Assembly: GCA_017302755.1 (NCBI GenBank)
Contig: JAFLCR010000108.1
Coordinates: 1 to 7,884 of the forward strand
DNA: 7,884 nt
Reading direction: 5' to 3'
From: Alphaproteobacteria bacterium
GTDB taxonomy: Bacteria; Pseudomonadota; Alphaproteobacteria; Rickettsiales; JAFLCR01
Shown: positions 5,999 to 7,884 of the stretch, one piece after another
How positions within the stretch are numbered: position 1 is the first letter of the stretch
How the letters are laid out: the number at the start of each line of letters is the position of its first letter
Program-made: the position numbers and the translations under genes
The notes under the pieces: generated by a model
What the model saw: only the letters and a program-made list of their open reading frames with translations
What the model was told of the DNA's origin: nothing
The model's database searches: none

Positions 5999-6526
5999 AT
6001 GGCAGCATTATCGGACAAAGCGGTGGAGGGATACGCCACTCTGATGGAGGAGATGGTGCCCGCCTACAGGCGCCCGCTTTACAGCACGTCGGCCTTCAAC
6101 AACGCTCCGCCAGCTTTGCCGGCCCATCTGCGCGCCGTGGCAAAAACGCTGGATTCGGATGATGGATTCCGCGCCCTTTGCGCCCTGGCGAACCTCTTGG
6201 AGGATATCTGCGGTCGCGCGCGTGATTTTTCCTCGATTTTCGCCGGCGGCAGCGTAGCGGAGATGGTGCTGGACCAGCTGGCATCGCCGCTCGCCTGGAA
6301 CCGCGAGTCGCCGCTGACGCCGCGCGGTGAGCGCCGCCTGGCGAATCTGGGCTGCACGTCTCAGCGGGTTTTTGATGCGCTGGCCCTGGCGATGGACGCC
6401 CTGCCGAAAGACGAACCGTTAAGAAGCCGCCTGGCGACGCTGGCGAATTCGGAAAACGTGCAGAGCTATATCTGCGAAGTCCTTGCATTCACCGCTGAAA
6501 AGAGCTTTCACGGCATTTCCGCCTGA
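5999..6526 (+). CDS. Hypothetical protein, 175 residues, upstream of rimO
   Basis: I do not recognise this protein. The ATG at 5999 is preceded by AAGGA at 5985-5989, nine bases away, which makes it far more credible than the TTG at 5942 that would extend the frame by 19 codons without a ribosome-binding site. The product looks soluble and mostly helical: no signal peptide, no membrane segment. Helix-like stretches include residues 4-20, 42-72, 85-96 and 121-136. Four cysteines (61, 71, 119, 159) are spread out and form no obvious metal motif. A P-L-T-P-R-G-E-R-R segment (105-113) is the most polar part. It ends 39 bases before rimO in the same direction and may share its transcript. Coding is supported by the ribosome-binding site, codon use like its neighbours and placement; function is unknown. 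Confidence 0.72.
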   Translation: MAALSDKAVEGYATLMEEMVPAYRRPLYSTSAFNNAPPALPAHLRAVAKTLDSDDGFRALCALANLLEDICGRARDFSSIFAGGSVAEMVLDQLASPLAWNRESPLTPRGERRLANLGCTSQRVFDALALAMDALPKDEPLRSRLATLANSENVQSYICEVLAFTAEKSFHGISA

Positions 6527-6553
6527 AATCATGGATTGCCATCCAGAAAGCGT

Positions 6554-6559
6554 TATACT
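6554..6559 (+). promoter_or_regulatory. Possible -10 element immediately before rimO
   Basis: TATACT matches the -10 consensus at five of six positions and ends six bases before the rimO ATG at 6566. A transcript started at the usual distance would begin at or beside that ATG. The -35 is poor: ATGGAT at 6531-6536 has 17-base spacing but few matches, and TTGCCA at 6536-6541 is a good hexamer at too short a spacing (12). Confidence 0.35.
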
Positions 6560-6565
6560 CCGCCC

Positions 6566-7884
6566 ATGACCGCCCCTGCCAGACCTTCCCCCAAAGTCGG
6601 ATTCGTGAGCCTCGGCTGCCCCAAGGCGCTGGTGGACTCCGAACGCATCCTCACCCAGCTTCGCGCCGAGGGTTACGAATTCTCGCCCACCCATGAGGGG
6701 GCGGACGTGGTGATCGTCAACACCTGCGGCTTCCTCGATACCGCCCGTAACGAATCCCTCGACGCGATCGGCGAGGCGATGAACGCCAACGGCAAGGTGA
6801 TCGTCACCGGCTGCCTGGGCGCCGAGCCGCACGTGATCCGCGAGAAATACCCGAACGTGCTCGCCATCACCGGCCCGCAGAAATACGAAAGCGTGCTCTC
6901 CGCCGTGCACGAAGCCGTCCCCCCGCGCCACGACCCGTTCATGGACCTCGTGCCCAAAGGCGGCATCAAGCTCACCCCGCGCCATTACGCCTACCTGAAG
7001 ATTTCCGAAGGCTGCAACAACCGCTGCTCCTTCTGCATCATCCCCTCCATGCGCGGCGACCTGGCAAGCCGCCCCGCCGGCGACGTGCTTGCTGAAGCCG
7101 AGCGTCTGAAGGAAGCGGGGGTAAAGGAACTCCTCGTCATCTCGCAGGACACGAGTGCCTACGGCGTGGACGTGAAATACGCCCCCTCTGAATGGAAGGG
7201 CCAGCAGGTCGCCACCAAGTTTCTCGATCTTTCTCAAGCCCTCTCGGAGCTAGGCATCTGGGTGCGCCTGCACTACGTCTACCCCTATCCGCACGTGGAC
7301 GCGGTGATTCCGCTGATGGCGGAAGGCAAAATCCTGCCCTATCTCGACATCCCCTTCCAGCACGCCCACCCCGCGACGTTGAAGCGCATGAAGCGCCCAG
7401 CGGCGCAGGAAAAGACCGTGGAGCGTATTAAGAAATGGCGCGAGCAATGCCCGGATCTGACGCTGCGCTCCAGCTTCGTCGTCGGCTTCCCCGGCGAGAC
7501 GGAAGAGGAATTCCAGTTCCTGCTGGACTGGCTGGAACAGGTGGAGCTCGACCGCGTGGGCTGCTTCAAATACGAAGCCGTCACCGGCGCGGAATCGAAC
7601 AAGCTGGAAGGCCAGATTCCCGAAGCGGTGAAGGAAGAACGCTGGCACCGCTTCATGCAGGCCCAGGCGAAGATCAGCGCCAAGCGCCTGAAGCGCTGGG
7701 TGGGCCGCACCGTGCCGGTCATCATCGACGCGGTGGATGGCAATACCGCCACCGGCCACACCAAGGGTGATGCGCCGGAGATCGACGGCATCGTGACCGT
7801 GCGCGGTATCACCAAGGAGCGCCCCGGCGATATCATTCCGGTGAACATCGTCAAGACCAGCGAATACGATCTTCAGGGCGACGT
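6566..7884 (+). CDS. rimO: Ribosomal protein S12 methylthiotransferase RimO (3' partial)
   Basis: This radical-SAM enzyme adds a methylthio group to the beta-carbon of a conserved aspartate of ribosomal protein S12. The frame is open from ATG 6566 to the window end, giving 439 residues. The N-terminal methylthiotransferase domain carries the three auxiliary-cluster cysteines in S-L-G-C-P-K (Cys18), N-T-C-G-F (Cys54) and T-G-C-L-G (Cys83). The radical-SAM CxxxCxxC motif is Cys150, Cys154, Cys157 in G-C-N-N-R-C-S-F-C, followed by I-I-P-S-M-R-G. V-G-F-P-G-E-T-E lies at 306-313 and a C-terminal TRAM domain covers roughly 375-437. The S-L-G-C-P-K-A-L-V-D-S-E and I-I-P-S-M-R-G patterns separate RimO from the tRNA enzyme MiaB. 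The sequence reaches S-E-Y-D-L, near the usual end of the family, so only a few codons should be missing. No Shine-Dalgarno is evident. Confidence 0.97.
   Translation, partial: MTAPARPSPKVGFVSLGCPKALVDSERILTQLRAEGYEFSPTHEGADVVIVNTCGFLDTARNESLDAIGEAMNANGKVIVTGCLGAEPHVIREKYPNVLAITGPQKYESVLSAVHEAVPPRHDPFMDLVPKGGIKLTPRHYAYLKISEGCNNRCSFCIIPSMRGDLASRPAGDVLAEAERLKEAGVKELLVISQDTSAYGVDVKYAPSEWKGQQVATKFLDLSQALSELGIWVRLHYVYPYPHVDAVIPLMAEGKILPYLDIPFQHAHPATLKRMKRPAAQEKTVERIKKWREQCPDLTLRSSFVVGFPGETEEEFQFLLDWLEQVELDRVGCFKYEAVTGAESNKLEGQIPEAVKEERWHRFMQAQAKISAKRLKRWVGRTVPVIIDAVDGNTATGHTKGDAPEIDGIVTVRGITKERPGDIIPVNIVKTSEYDLQGD

Noticed and set aside
6419..7237. Minus-strand open frame (272 residues) over the unknown gene and rimO
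   Set aside because: It is antisense to rimO, whose cysteine motifs and full-length match leave no doubt about the coding strand.

Overview
The window carries the 3' part of one very large repeat-protein gene followed by a short housekeeping cluster. Average base composition is G+C-rich. The RimO, PurB and RluA-type sequences, together with an RTX protein ending in a serralysin-type C-terminal domain, suggest a proteobacterium, most likely an alphaproteobacterium. That placement is inferred from protein character, not from a database search. No rRNA, tRNA, CRISPR array, insertion sequence or phage gene is visible.

Layout. Bases 1-3811 (+) are the C-terminal 1269 residues of an RTX (haemolysin-type calcium-binding repeat) protein whose start lies outside the window. 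It ends 6 bases from the convergent purB (3818-5110, -). Upstream of purB on the same strand is an RluA-family pseudouridine synthase (5153-5872, -); the two are 42 bases apart and probably form one transcript. A 126-base divergent intergenic region (5873-5998) with two short inverted repeats leads into an unrecognised 175-residue protein (5999-6526, +). After a 39-base gap comes rimO (6566 to the window end, +), which is cut by the window edge only a few codons before its expected stop.

How the genes relate. PurB (purine synthesis), the pseudouridine synthase (RNA modification) and RimO (ribosomal protein S12 modification) are cytoplasmic housekeeping functions. The RTX protein is a probable type I secretion substrate and belongs to a different process; its transporter genes are not in the window.

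The least ordinary part is the internal design of the RTX protein. It interleaves calcium-binding nonapeptide tracts with seven copies of a constant-length 25-residue motif ending in D-A-Y-Y. It also contains internal copies of the serralysin-type C-terminal domain that normally occurs once, at the end of an exported protein. I found no convincing evidence of a wholly new multigene system. Secondary points of interest are a hairpin overlapping the ribosome-binding site of the unknown gene and a possible leaderless start of rimO.
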